Source: Rhizobium oryzihabitans
Lineage (GTDB): Bacteria > Pseudomonadota > Alphaproteobacteria > Rhizobiales > Rhizobiaceae
Length of the DNA stretch: 64,000 nt
Assembly: GCF_010669145.1 (NCBI RefSeq)
Contig: NZ_CP048632.1
Span: 2,624,501 to 2,688,500, forward strand
Reading direction: 5' to 3'
Shown: positions 26,057 to 35,301 of the stretch, piece by piece
Numbering within the stretch: the stretch's first letter is position 1
How the letters are laid out: every line of letters starts with the position of its first letter
Notes under the pieces: model-generated
Database searches by the model: none
Told to the model about the DNA's origin: nothing
The model's input: only the letters and a program-made list of their open reading frames with translations
Made by a program: the position numbers and the translations under genes

Positions 26057-26923
26057 TCAGATCGCCGTGCGGCGGGCGTTTTCGAGATAAAGCGCGCGCA
26101 GGCGGCTCACCAGCGGGCCGGGCTTGCCATTGCCAACCGGCTTGCCGTCGATCTTCGTCACTGAAACCACGAAGTTGGAGGCGCTGGTGAGGCACGCCTC
26201 ATCGGCATTCAGCGCCTCTTCCAGCGTGAAAGGCCGCTCTTCCAGCGTGAAGCCGGCTTCCTTGGCCAGTTGCAGGGCGGCAAGGCGGGTGCAGCCGGGC
26301 AGGGTCTTGTTGCTGTTGCCGCGGGTGATGATCTTCCTGTCGCCGGTGATGATATAGGCGGTGGAGGATGCGCCTTCGGTGACAAAACCGTCCTCGATCA
26401 TCCACGCCTCGTCGCAGCCTTCGGCCTTGGCGATGCGTTTTGCCATCACCTGCGGCAGAAGGCAGACGGTCTTGATGTCGCGGCGCTCCCAGCGCTGGTC
26501 GGGAACGGATTTGACCGCAAGGCCCGCCTCTTCGACAGGGGTGCCGATGAGTTTCTTGGCTTGGGTGAACATCACCAGCGTCGGCTTCAAATCAGCGGAG
26601 AACAGGAAGTTGCGGTCTTCCGCACCACGCGTCAGCTGCAGGTAGATCATGCCTTCGACGAGGTTGTTGTCGGCGATCAGGCGGCGTTCGGCCTCGACGA
26701 TTTCCTTCGTCGTGACCGGCAGCGGCACGTCGATTTCACGGGCGCTGCGTTCAAGCCGGGCCATATGCAGGTCGCTGTCAATCAGCTTGCCTTCCAGAAC
26801 GGAGGTGACTTCATAAATGCCGTCGCCGAACAGGAAACCGCGGTCGAAGATGGAAAGGCGGGCGTCCGCCTCAGGCAGGAATTCGCCGTTGAGGTAAACG
26901 ATGCGACCGGGTTGGCTAGTCAT
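26057..26923 (-). CDS. Class IV aminotransferase, D-amino-acid transaminase-like
   Basis: This 288-residue PLP enzyme has the fold-type IV pattern: VYLNGEFLPEADARLSIFDRGFLFGDGIYEV at the N-terminus, Schiff-base Lys151 (RRDIKTVCLLPQV), the pyridine-N-contacting Glu183 (FVTEGASS) and the phosphate-binding GNSNKTLPG loop. Its DIK lysine context and length resemble bacterial D-amino-acid transaminase more than branched-chain transaminase, though aminodeoxychorismate lyase shares the fold. It would convert D-amino acids to 2-oxo acids. It is convergent with the LysR gene (6-base gap) and 20 bases downstream of the DmpA-type peptidase gene, with which it likely forms one transcript. Confidence 0.82.
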   Translation of the reverse strand: MTSQPGRIVYLNGEFLPEADARLSIFDRGFLFGDGIYEVTSVLEGKLIDSDLHMARLERSAREIDVPLPVTTKEIVEAERRLIADNNLVEGMIYLQLTRGAEDRNFLFSADLKPTLVMFTQAKKLIGTPVEEAGLAVKSVPDQRWERRDIKTVCLLPQVMAKRIAKAEGCDEAWMIEDGFVTEGASSTAYIITGDRKIITRGNSNKTLPGCTRLAALQLAKEAGFTLEERPFTLEEALNADEACLTSASNFVVSVTKIDGKPVGNGKPGPLVSRLRALYLENARRTAI

Positions 26924-26943
26924 GAAAACTCCGTCTGGAAAGG

Positions 26944-28002
26944 TCAGGCTGAAAGAAGGGTTTTGAGGGTATCGATGGAAATGGCCTCGACAGTTGAGAC
27001 TTTGCCGGTTGCGGCATTGAAGCCTATTGTCGTCGTTGCCGTGCAGAGCGAATTGAGGATCGCCTCTTCGCTCGCCTCTATGGCGGCCTCGAACAGCGGC
27101 GAAATCGCATCGTTGGAGAGTTCAGGGAAATCGGCGACGGCCTTGCGGCGCGCAGGTGTTTTGCGAAGCCGCTCGTCGGTCGAAAATGCCAGTGCATAGT
27201 CGCCGGAACCATTGCTGAGTGCGGCGCCCGTGCGGGCCAGCCCGCCGAAGCTTCTGGCGGCCAGACGCTTCAGATTGCGGGAGGAAAGCGGCGCATCGGT
27301 TGCGATGATGATGACGATCGAGCCGTCCTTGTCCTTGTGCTCCGGGCTCACATAGGGCTTGCCGCAGACGAGGAGATGGCCGCCATAGTTGGACTGTACG
27401 AGAACGCCGAGCGTATAGGTCTCTCCGGCGATGGTGACGATGCGCGAGGCGGTGCCGATACCGCCTTTCATGCCGAAAGCGACCGTACCGGTTCCGGCAC
27501 CCACGCCGCCCTCGGCCACCGGGCCTGTGGCCGCGTTTTGCAGCGCGGCTGATATCTCATCGACCGTCGGCCGGCCGGCACGGATGTCGTTCAGGCGGGA
27601 ATCGTTGGTTTCGCCGACGACGGCATTGATCGAGACGACTTTCTCATTGCCCGGCTGCGCCAGCGTATGGCGGTTGATTGCCTCGATGGCCCGGCCTGTC
27701 GCCAGCGTATTGGTGAGGATGACAGGTGTTTCGAGCTCGCCGAGTTCCTCGATCTGGGTGGAGCCGGCGAATTTGCCGAAGCCGTTATAGACGGCGAAGG
27801 CGGCGGGCACCTTGTCCTGAAAGAGATTACCGCCATGCGGAAGGATCGCGGTTGCGCCGGTGCGGATCGTGTCGCCTTCGATGACGGTCGAGTGGCCGAT
27901 GGTCACGCCTTCGACATCGGTGATGGCGTTGAGCGGGCCGGTCTCGAAATGGCCGGGCCGGAAACCGATATCGCGCAGTCTCTGGCGGGTCGTCTGATGC
28001 AT
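26944..28002 (-). CDS. DmpA-type L-aminopeptidase / D-esterase (family P1/S58, N-terminal nucleophile)
   Basis: This 352-residue protein matches DmpA of Ochrobactrum anthropi: GPLNAITDVEGVTIGHSTV at the N-terminus, LTNTLATGRAI, VVGETNDSRLNDIR, GGVGAGTGTVAFGMKGGIGTASR, and the autoproteolysis site Gly227-Ser228 followed by IVIIIATDAPL. Self-cleavage makes alpha and beta subunits and exposes Ser228 as the N-terminal nucleophile. LARTGAALSNGSGD beyond it is also characteristic. These enzymes release N-terminal L-residues from peptides and amides, and some cleave beta-peptides. It lies upstream of the transaminase-like gene in the D-peptide block. Confidence 0.87.
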   Translation of the reverse strand: MHQTTRQRLRDIGFRPGHFETGPLNAITDVEGVTIGHSTVIEGDTIRTGATAILPHGGNLFQDKVPAAFAVYNGFGKFAGSTQIEELGELETPVILTNTLATGRAIEAINRHTLAQPGNEKVVSINAVVGETNDSRLNDIRAGRPTVDEISAALQNAATGPVAEGGVGAGTGTVAFGMKGGIGTASRIVTIAGETYTLGVLVQSNYGGHLLVCGKPYVSPEHKDKDGSIVIIIATDAPLSSRNLKRLAARSFGGLARTGAALSNGSGDYALAFSTDERLRKTPARRKAVADFPELSNDAISPLFEAAIEASEEAILNSLCTATTTIGFNAATGKVSTVEAISIDTLKTLLSA

Positions 28003-28144
28003 CGGGCGATCACTTTTGCGGAATGCAGGCTGAAATTGGAGCGGGCGCGGCTTGCGAAAAGCTTTGCCTGTCCGAACGTTAGCCTAGTTCTCCGCGAAAC
28101 GGCATCGCAAAAATGGAATAGTTTTATGCGGGCAATGGATGCGC

Positions 28145-29107
28145 TCAGGAGGCGCGTTGCGCGGTTTCGCCTCCACGCTCCAGCCATTGCCACATGGCTT
28201 CCTCGGTCTCTTCGCGCGTGGGCGCGCCGACGCGGCCGCCGAAGACGGTGCATTTGAGTGCGGCGGCAACGGAGGAGAGCCGGATGGCCGCGCGGCTTTC
28301 CATGCCCTCAGCCATCGCAAGCGCAAAGGTGCCGTGGAAGATGTCGCCCGCCGCCAGCGTATCTACCGCCTCGACCTGCATCGTTTCCTGAAAATGCACG
28401 GTCGGATCGCCAGCTTCCGTCCAGTAGCAACCTGCTGGTCCGGCGGTGACGGCGATGAAGGTCTGCGGGTAGCGGGCATGCAGCACCGGCAGCATGGCTT
28501 CCACGACCTCAAGCCCCGTCAGCCGGGCGGCGGCGGGTTCGGAAAAAACGATGTGGGTTGCGGCAGGCGCGAGCTTTTCAAGGGTTTCGACGGGCGCGAC
28601 ATCACCATCCAGAATGGCGGGTTTGCCGAGGGCGCGTGCCACCGTCAAAACATCGAGCGCCAGTTCCGGCCAGCGCACATCCACCAGAACGGCGTCGAAA
28701 GTGGCGAGGTCTGCCGGCGTGCAGGAGCGCTTCTTCTCGTGCAGCCGGTGATCGTAGAAAGGCACGATCAGCCGTTCGCCACGATCATCGATTATGATTG
28801 TCGAGAGTGCGGAACGAGCACCGGCGGCGACCGTCATGCCTGATGTGTCGATGCCGCTTTCGGCGAGGTCGCGCAGGATACGGGTGCCGGTCTCGTCGTC
28901 GCCGACTGCACCCCACAGGCTGGCGTGGCCGCCCATGCGGTGCACCGCATAGGCCGCGCTGGATGCCATGCCCTCGGCAATCTGCAGCATCTCATAGGGC
29001 AGGACCTTGCCTTCGCCCTTCGGCATGTCATGGACGCGAAACAGCGTGTCGAGCACGGCAGCGCCCACGCACAGCACATGCCTGCGGCTCTCGTGTTGGC
29101 TCTCCAT
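28145..29107 (-). CDS. PfkB-family sugar kinase (YihV-like)
   Basis: The ATG at 29107 is preceded by GAAGGGTGACGG; the frame opens nine bases earlier at a GTG too close to that site. The 320-residue product is a ribokinase/PfkB kinase with the C-terminal catalytic motif DTLAAGDIFHGTFALA, whose Asp is the general base, and an N-terminal GDDETGTRI segment. Segments LVDVRW, ILDGD, VFSEPAAARLTG and ALKCTVFGGRVGAP closely recall E. coli YihV (sulfofructose kinase), but I cannot confirm the substrate. It is 22 bases downstream of the sugar ABC ATPase gene, so it likely phosphorylates the imported sugar or a derivative. Confidence 0.82.
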   Translation of the reverse strand: MESQHESRRHVLCVGAAVLDTLFRVHDMPKGEGKVLPYEMLQIAEGMASSAAYAVHRMGGHASLWGAVGDDETGTRILRDLAESGIDTSGMTVAAGARSALSTIIIDDRGERLIVPFYDHRLHEKKRSCTPADLATFDAVLVDVRWPELALDVLTVARALGKPAILDGDVAPVETLEKLAPAATHIVFSEPAAARLTGLEVVEAMLPVLHARYPQTFIAVTAGPAGCYWTEAGDPTVHFQETMQVEAVDTLAAGDIFHGTFALAMAEGMESRAAIRLSSVAAALKCTVFGGRVGAPTREETEEAMWQWLERGGETAQRAS

Positions 29108-29128
29108 GCCCGTCACCCTTCTCAGTTC

Positions 29129-30187
<1,059 letters not shown>

Positions 30188-30218
30188 GTGGATGTTCCCG
30201 TATTTTTAATTGGTTGGT

Positions 30219-31055
30219 TCAGCCGCCCTTGACGGCGCCGGCGGTCAGGCCCGCCACGATCTGTTTCTGCGCGAACATTGTGAGCAGCAGCACCGGCAGC
30301 GTCACGATCAGCGCGGCGGCGGCAAGCGGTCCCCAGCTCACCTGTTCGAAGGAGAGCATGTTGTAGACCGCGACCGGCAGGGTGCGCGTTTCACGGCTGG
30401 CCAGCACGATGCCGAAGACGAAGTTGTTCCACGAGAAGATGACCGCGAGGATGAAGGAAACGACGATACCGGGCTTGGCGATCGGCAGCGCCACCAGCCG
30501 GAACACCTGCCAGGAGGACGCGCCGTCAATGCTTGCCGCCTCTTCCAGCTCCTTCGGCGTGGTCTCGAAATAACCGATCATGATCCAGACCACGATAGGC
30601 ACCGTCACCACCAGATGGATGATGATCTGCGGCCAGAGCGTGCCCAAGAGGTTCAGCCATTGGAACAGCAGGAACAGCGGGATGAGGAAGGAGAGGCCGG
30701 GCGTCATGCGGGCGATCATGATCACGACGGCCGATTTTTCCGCCTTCAGCCGCGCGATGCCGTAACCGGCGGGCACGCCGATCACCAGCGCCAGAATGGT
30801 GGCGGCACCCGTGACGAGGACCGAATTCCAGAAATAGAGGAAGAAATTATTCTCCTCGAACACCTTCACATAGTTCGACCAGGCGAAACGTTCGGGGATG
30901 AGGATTGGCGGGTAGGCGCCGTTGTCGATTTCATATTTCAGCGACAGCGAGATCATCCACATAAAGAACAGGATGACCGGCGAGATCATCACCAGCGCCA
31001 CGAAGAACAGGCCGATGCGATCAAGCGTCTTGCGTTTCAGGATTTTTGCAGACAT
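30219..31055 (-). CDS. Carbohydrate ABC permease 2 (CUT1, MalG-like)
   Basis: The start at 31055 shares one base with the stop of the preceding permease gene (TGATG); an earlier in-frame start would overlap it. The 278-residue product has six membrane helices and the MalG-type EAA loop FETTPKELEEAASIDGASSWQVFRLVALPIAKPG that couples to the ATPase. It ends LTAGAVKGG, the usual CUT1 C-terminus. Confidence 0.9.
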   Translation of the reverse strand: MSAKILKRKTLDRIGLFFVALVMISPVILFFMWMISLSLKYEIDNGAYPPILIPERFAWSNYVKVFEENNFFLYFWNSVLVTGAATILALVIGVPAGYGIARLKAEKSAVVIMIARMTPGLSFLIPLFLLFQWLNLLGTLWPQIIIHLVVTVPIVVWIMIGYFETTPKELEEAASIDGASSWQVFRLVALPIAKPGIVVSFILAVIFSWNNFVFGIVLASRETRTLPVAVYNMLSFEQVSWGPLAAAALIVTLPVLLLTMFAQKQIVAGLTAGAVKGG

Positions 31056-31993
31056 CAGCGATCCTCCATCTCGTTCCATTGCGAGCGCTGGCGCACCATC
31101 AGAAGCACGAAGGAGAGCGCCACGATGATGATGAAGAAGACGACGGCCATGGCCGAGCCGTAACCGATGTCGTAATAGGCGAATGCCGTGTTGTAGAGAT
31201 AGATGTTGATGGTTTCGGACGCCGTGCCGGGTCCGCCCTGCGTCATCGCATAGATGATGTCGAAGCTTTTGACGGCGTCGATGGAGCGGATGATGACGGC
31301 GATCATCAGGAACGGCGCAATCATCGGCATGGTCAGGTAACGGAACTTCTGCCAGGCATTGGCGCCGTCGATTTCGGCGCTCTCATAGGGCTCGCGCGGC
31401 ACGGCAGCGAGACCACCAAGCACGATCAGCATGACCAGCGGCGTCCATTGCCAGGTCTCCACCAGCACCAGCGAGGGGATGACGGTGGACTGGTTGTAGA
31501 TCCATTCCAGCGGGCCGATGCCGATGAAGGATAGCAGATAGTTCAGGACGCCGAGCTGCGGGTGGAACATCATGGTCCAGACGAGCGCGATGGCGACCGG
31601 GGTCGCCATCATCGGCATCACGAAGACGCCGCGCAGGAAACCGCGCAGCGGAAACTGCGCATCGAAAACCAGCGCCGCCAATGTTCCAAGGAACAGCGGG
31701 GCGACGACCGACAGCACGGTATAGATGAGCGTGTGCCAAAGCGATTCCCAGAAACGTCCGTCACTTGCGAGCCGGATGTAGTTCTCGAAACCGATAAAGC
31801 TCTGCTCCTGTCCGAGCGTCCAGCGATGCGCGCTCATCCAGAGCGTAAAGACCCATGGAAAAACGATCACCGCCGAGATGACGACAAGTGCCGGTATGAC
31901 AAAGGGCCAGTAGTTGGGAGCAAGCCTTGCCGGCCTGCTCCCTTCCTTGCGACTGACGCCTGTTTTGGTGTTTTCGATGCTCACGGAGGCCAT
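31055..31993 (-). CDS. Carbohydrate ABC permease 1 (CUT1, MalF/UgpA-like)
   Basis: This 312-residue membrane protein starts within the stop of the binding-protein gene (TAATG), so the two are translationally coupled. After a charged ~30-residue tail it has six helices and an EAA loop VPREPYESAEIDGANAWQKFRYLTMPMIAPF. It forms the translocation pore with the MalG-like partner. Confidence 0.9.
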   Translation of the reverse strand: MASVSIENTKTGVSRKEGSRPARLAPNYWPFVIPALVVISAVIVFPWVFTLWMSAHRWTLGQEQSFIGFENYIRLASDGRFWESLWHTLIYTVLSVVAPLFLGTLAALVFDAQFPLRGFLRGVFVMPMMATPVAIALVWTMMFHPQLGVLNYLLSFIGIGPLEWIYNQSTVIPSLVLVETWQWTPLVMLIVLGGLAAVPREPYESAEIDGANAWQKFRYLTMPMIAPFLMIAVIIRSIDAVKSFDIIYAMTQGGPGTASETINIYLYNTAFAYYDIGYGSAMAVVFFIIIVALSFVLLMVRQRSQWNEMEDR

Positions 31994-33324
31994 TATCCCT
32001 CGCTACGCGCCAGAACGGGTGCGAACTGTTCCGTCGCCTTCTTGAGTTCGGCCGCCGGATCCGCGCCGCCGATCATGTTGGTGAGGCCGACGCCGTAGAT
32101 GTCGCGGAACTCCGTCACCGGAATGATGACGGGCAGGGCAAGCTGCGAGACCTTGCCGGAACCGACGACCGCATCCAGCCAGGCGGCCGGCATCTTTACG
32201 CCTTCGCGCACCTTCTGGTCTTCGAGGATGGATTGGCGGAACGGAACACCGGCACCGGCCTGCAACAGACGCGCGCCCATTTCATGCGAAATCGCCCATT
32301 GGCAGAAGAGGTAAGCGGCTTCCTTCTTGCTGCTGGCTTCGACAACGCCGAGACCATCGCCGAAGGTGCCGGCGGCCTGCGTTGCAGGGCCCTTCGGCAT
32401 GACGCCGTAACCGACTTTGCCGACGACGCGGGATTTTTCCGGGTTCTCGATCGGCGGTGCAAAACCGACGCCATCGAACCACATGCCGATCTTGCCCTGC
32501 AGGAAGGCCGACTGCGCTTCCGCCCAGTTGAAGCCGGAGACGCCGGGAGGGGCTGCCTTGGTCATCAGGCGCTGGTAAAGCGCTGCCGCTTCCACCGCTT
32601 CCTTGGATTCGGTATCGATCTTTCCATCTGCGCTGATCGGCTTTGCGCCGTAACCCAGCATCAGCGAGGTCCAGACGGGGGTATTGGCATTCTTCAGGCC
32701 ACGGGCGACGAAACCATAGGTGTTGGTGGAGGGATCGGTGATCTTTTCCGCCGCGGTCACCAGTTCCTCGAAGGTTTCAGGGTATTTCAGGCCCTTGGCT
32801 TCGAAGAGTTCCTTGTTCCAGTAGACGATCCAGTAGTCCACCGAGAAGGGCAGCGAGCGCAGCACGCCGTCACTATCCTTGGCAAACAGCATGCCGGCCT
32901 CGGCAAAATCCTTTTCAACCAGCGACGGATCGGTGAGCGACGGGTCCTTCAGGAAGCCGCTGATATCGGCAAGCCATTTGCCCTTTTCGAACTGACGCTT
33001 CTGGACGTGATAGCTCAGATGCACCACATCGAAGCTCGGCTTGCCGGAGGAAAGCTCGATCACCACCTTCTGGCGCTGCTGCTGTTCCGGGGTTGCCTCG
33101 GCATTGACCTTGATGCCGGTCAGTTCTTCGAATTCGCCGAGATATTTGATCAGCGTTTCGCTGCGCGGGCTTTTGACGAGGTTGACCTCAAGCGTGGTGC
33201 CGGCGTGTTTTTTCCAGTTGACCGCCGCCGATGCCGGGCGAATGCCGAGCATCGCGCCGCCGCCAAGCGCCGCCGTGCCTGCCAGAAAGGCGCGACGCGT
33301 GGGGTTGAGCAATGAATGCGTCAT
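31993..33324 (-). CDS. Carbohydrate ABC transporter binding protein (SBP family 1)
   Basis: This 443-residue protein has a twin-arginine signal (PTRRAFLAGTAALGGGAML, cleavage near ASA-A) and the family 1 extracellular sugar-binding fold: SETLIKYLGEFEELTGIKV, YWIVYWNKELFEAKGLKYPETFEEL and a C-terminal MIGGADPAAELKKATEQ helix. A GGAGGAG site lies 7 bases before the ATG. Ligand is unknown. It is the first gene of the SBP-permease-permease-ATPase-kinase run, with the GntR gene about 100 bases upstream in the same orientation. Confidence 0.9.
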   Translation of the reverse strand: MTHSLLNPTRRAFLAGTAALGGGAMLGIRPASAAVNWKKHAGTTLEVNLVKSPRSETLIKYLGEFEELTGIKVNAEATPEQQQRQKVVIELSSGKPSFDVVHLSYHVQKRQFEKGKWLADISGFLKDPSLTDPSLVEKDFAEAGMLFAKDSDGVLRSLPFSVDYWIVYWNKELFEAKGLKYPETFEELVTAAEKITDPSTNTYGFVARGLKNANTPVWTSLMLGYGAKPISADGKIDTESKEAVEAAALYQRLMTKAAPPGVSGFNWAEAQSAFLQGKIGMWFDGVGFAPPIENPEKSRVVGKVGYGVMPKGPATQAAGTFGDGLGVVEASSKKEAAYLFCQWAISHEMGARLLQAGAGVPFRQSILEDQKVREGVKMPAAWLDAVVGSGKVSQLALPVIIPVTEFRDIYGVGLTNMIGGADPAAELKKATEQFAPVLARSEG

Positions 33325-33429
33325 GTCAGTTCTCCTCCAGATTAGCCGGAAATTCTCCTCACCCCGGCTTGTTGCTTATTTTCCTGCAATCCCGGCGCAG
33401 GACCCTCTTCAGTCCCTGCCGGAATTGCC

Positions 33430-34086
33430 CTAAACCGCCAGCGCCCTGTCCCTTGCGTTGCGGATATGGGCGGTCAGCCGCTCCACGGCGTCTTCGACGG
33501 ATCGCCGCTCGATGGCCTCTAGAATGGCGAGATGTTCCTTCATCACCGATTTCACATGGCCGGCGATGCGGAAGCGCTCCTGATTGATGAGGCGCATCTT
33601 GATGGAATTGACCCGATAGGCGTTCGAGATGATCGAATTGCCGAGCGCATCGATGAAAGCATCGTGCATGCCCCAGTCCACCTGCTGCGCATGCTGGTCC
33701 AGTTCCGGTGATTCCCCACCGTTTTCAGCCGCTTCGGCAATATCGCGATGCTGTTTCAGGAGCTTCGCGATGGTTTCGTCGGAGGCCGAACGGGTAAAGA
33801 GCGCCACGGCCTCCTTTTCGAGAAAGATACGGAACTGGAACGCCTCGCGGATGAGGTTGATGTCGATATGGGCAACCTGCAATCCCCGCTGCGGCACGGT
33901 CTTGATCAGACCTTCCGCCTCCAGCCGTGGAATTGCCTCCCGGATCGCGCCCAGCGGCAGACCCGTCAATTCAACGAGGCGGCGTTGCGAGATGAATTGC
34001 CCCGGGCGAACGTCGCGCGAGAGAAGGTGATGCGTAAAGCTTTCATACGCCCGTTCCCGCAATGTCTGTTCGCCGGTATCGTCCAT
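33430..34086 (-). CDS. GntR-family (FCD) transcriptional regulator
   Basis: I place the start at the ATG at 34086, seven bases after GAAAGG, giving 218 residues. The N-terminal winged helix reads SQRRLVELTGLPLGAIREAIPRLEAEGLIKTVPQRGLQV; the C-terminal all-helical FCD domain binds the effector, with candidate metal-site histidines in DQHAQQVDWGMHDAFIDALGN and HVKSVMKEHLAILEAI. It lies between the sugar importer and the aldolase gene in one orientation, so it likely regulates both. A 14-bp near-palindrome at 35032-35045 is a candidate operator. Confidence 0.87.
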   Translation of the reverse strand: MDDTGEQTLRERAYESFTHHLLSRDVRPGQFISQRRLVELTGLPLGAIREAIPRLEAEGLIKTVPQRGLQVAHIDINLIREAFQFRIFLEKEAVALFTRSASDETIAKLLKQHRDIAEAAENGGESPELDQHAQQVDWGMHDAFIDALGNSIISNAYRVNSIKMRLINQERFRIAGHVKSVMKEHLAILEAIERRSVEDAVERLTAHIRNARDRALAV

Positions 34087-34107
34087 GCTCAACCTTTCAA
34101 GGTCTGT

Positions 34108-34992
34108 TCAGGCGGCCTGTTTGCGAAACAGCGCATCAAATGCACCTTCGATCTGCCGCCGGTCCTCCGGTGAAATAGCAACGAGCGGCGCGCGCACGTC
34201 AGACCAGATATTTTCCCCTGTCGTGTGTGATACCAGCACCTTGACGGCGGGCGTAACCGGGAATTTCAGAAGTTCCACAACAAGATCGACGATGCGTGGG
34301 TCGTCCTTGCCGTCAACGGCCATGGCACGGACTTCCTGCGTCAGGAAATTGGCGACGCCTGATATCGCGCCCTGACCGCCGAGGCGAACGCCCTTGGCGA
34401 GATCGCGCTCATCGCCGATCAGGATGGCGAGATCGCCGTGGTCCTTCAGCAGACGCTCGGTATGGCTCCAGTTGCCGGAGGAATCCTTCACACCGGTGAC
34501 GATTCCCGGGAAGGCCTTCTTGAGACGACCCACCAGTTCGACCGACAGTGTCACCATGGTCACGGAAGGGATGTTGTAGACGAGAATGTCGCGTGCGCCC
34601 TTGCCGATCTTTTCGAAAACCGCCGAGAACCAGGCAAACAGCCCGTCATCGCTGACATTCTTGAAATAGGAGGGCGGGGCGAGAAGAATATTGCGAGCGC
34701 CTGCGTTCAGGGCCTCGGCGGATTGTTCGGCCGCATCCTCGATTGAATCCACGAGAACGCCGGTGACCAGACGGGAGGGTGCAATGCCTGCCTCGATGAA
34801 GCGGGAGAGAATGACTTGCCGTTCGCGGCTACCGACCGAGCAACCTTCGCCCGTGGTACCGAAGAGCGTTACGCTGTCGCAGCCATTTTCAAGGCAGCGG
34901 CGGGCATGGGCGATCATGGCGTCGATATCGACCGTTCCATCCGCTTTGAAAGGGGTTGTCAGGGCTGCCGAAAGGCCGAATTTCTGGGTCAA
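34108..34992 (-). CDS. DapA-superfamily aldolase/lyase, not a true dihydrodipicolinate synthase
   Basis: The start is a TTG at 34992, eight bases after GGAGGAG. The 294-residue TIM-barrel protein has the class I aldolase core: FGTTGEG (Thr pair), Tyr in DILVYNIPSV and Schiff-base Lys in VTGVKDSSGNW. Where dihydrodipicolinate synthase has YNVPxRT, with the Arg that holds aspartate semialdehyde, this protein has YNIPSVT, so lysine biosynthesis is unlikely. A 2-keto-3-deoxy sugar acid aldolase or dehydratase role fits its place beside a GntR/FCD regulator, a sugar importer and a sugar kinase. The actual substrate is not evident. Confidence 0.82.
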   Translation of the reverse strand: MTQKFGLSAALTTPFKADGTVDIDAMIAHARRCLENGCDSVTLFGTTGEGCSVGSRERQVILSRFIEAGIAPSRLVTGVLVDSIEDAAEQSAEALNAGARNILLAPPSYFKNVSDDGLFAWFSAVFEKIGKGARDILVYNIPSVTMVTLSVELVGRLKKAFPGIVTGVKDSSGNWSHTERLLKDHGDLAILIGDERDLAKGVRLGGQGAISGVANFLTQEVRAMAVDGKDDPRIVDLVVELLKFPVTPAVKVLVSHTTGENIWSDVRAPLVAISPEDRRQIEGAFDALFRKQAA

Positions 34993-35031
34993 TTAAGATG
35001 CTCCTCCAAGGTGACCGCGAATTGATGGCAC

Positions 35032-35045
35032 ACTGACATGTTAGT
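35032..35045. promoter_or_regulatory. Candidate GntR/FCD operator upstream of the aldolase gene
   Basis: ACTGACATGTTAGT is a 14-bp near-palindrome (one mismatched pair) about 40 bases upstream of the TTG start of the aldolase gene, the first gene of the minus-strand set. FCD-type GntR proteins often bind such sites. The rest of the 309-base gap to the heme oxygenase gene is AT-rich toward its right end; I see no iron-regulator box that I would defend. Confidence 0.4.
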
Positions 35046-35301
35046 TGTAAAGAGGTAATCGCAATATGACTGTTCGGAAGGAGAAGGTGACGGAATTCGC
35101 CTCCAAGTCAGGCTGAGGATCATCCTTGTGCGGGGGCGGAATGGAACGATTACCTCGGTCAAGGCAGCGGCTGTTTCATCACGACGACAGTTGGCCTATC
35201 CTCTCTGCGGAGGGAGCGGATAAATGCGAAAATAAAATTTGACTGTTGGAGTAAAGATTTTTATCAGGCAGTCTGAATATAGGGATAAAGGGACTATCAT
35301 C

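Noticed and set aside
34108..34992. dapA (lysine biosynthesis)
   Set aside because: The Arg that binds aspartate semialdehyde is replaced by Val, and the context is a sugar-uptake operon.
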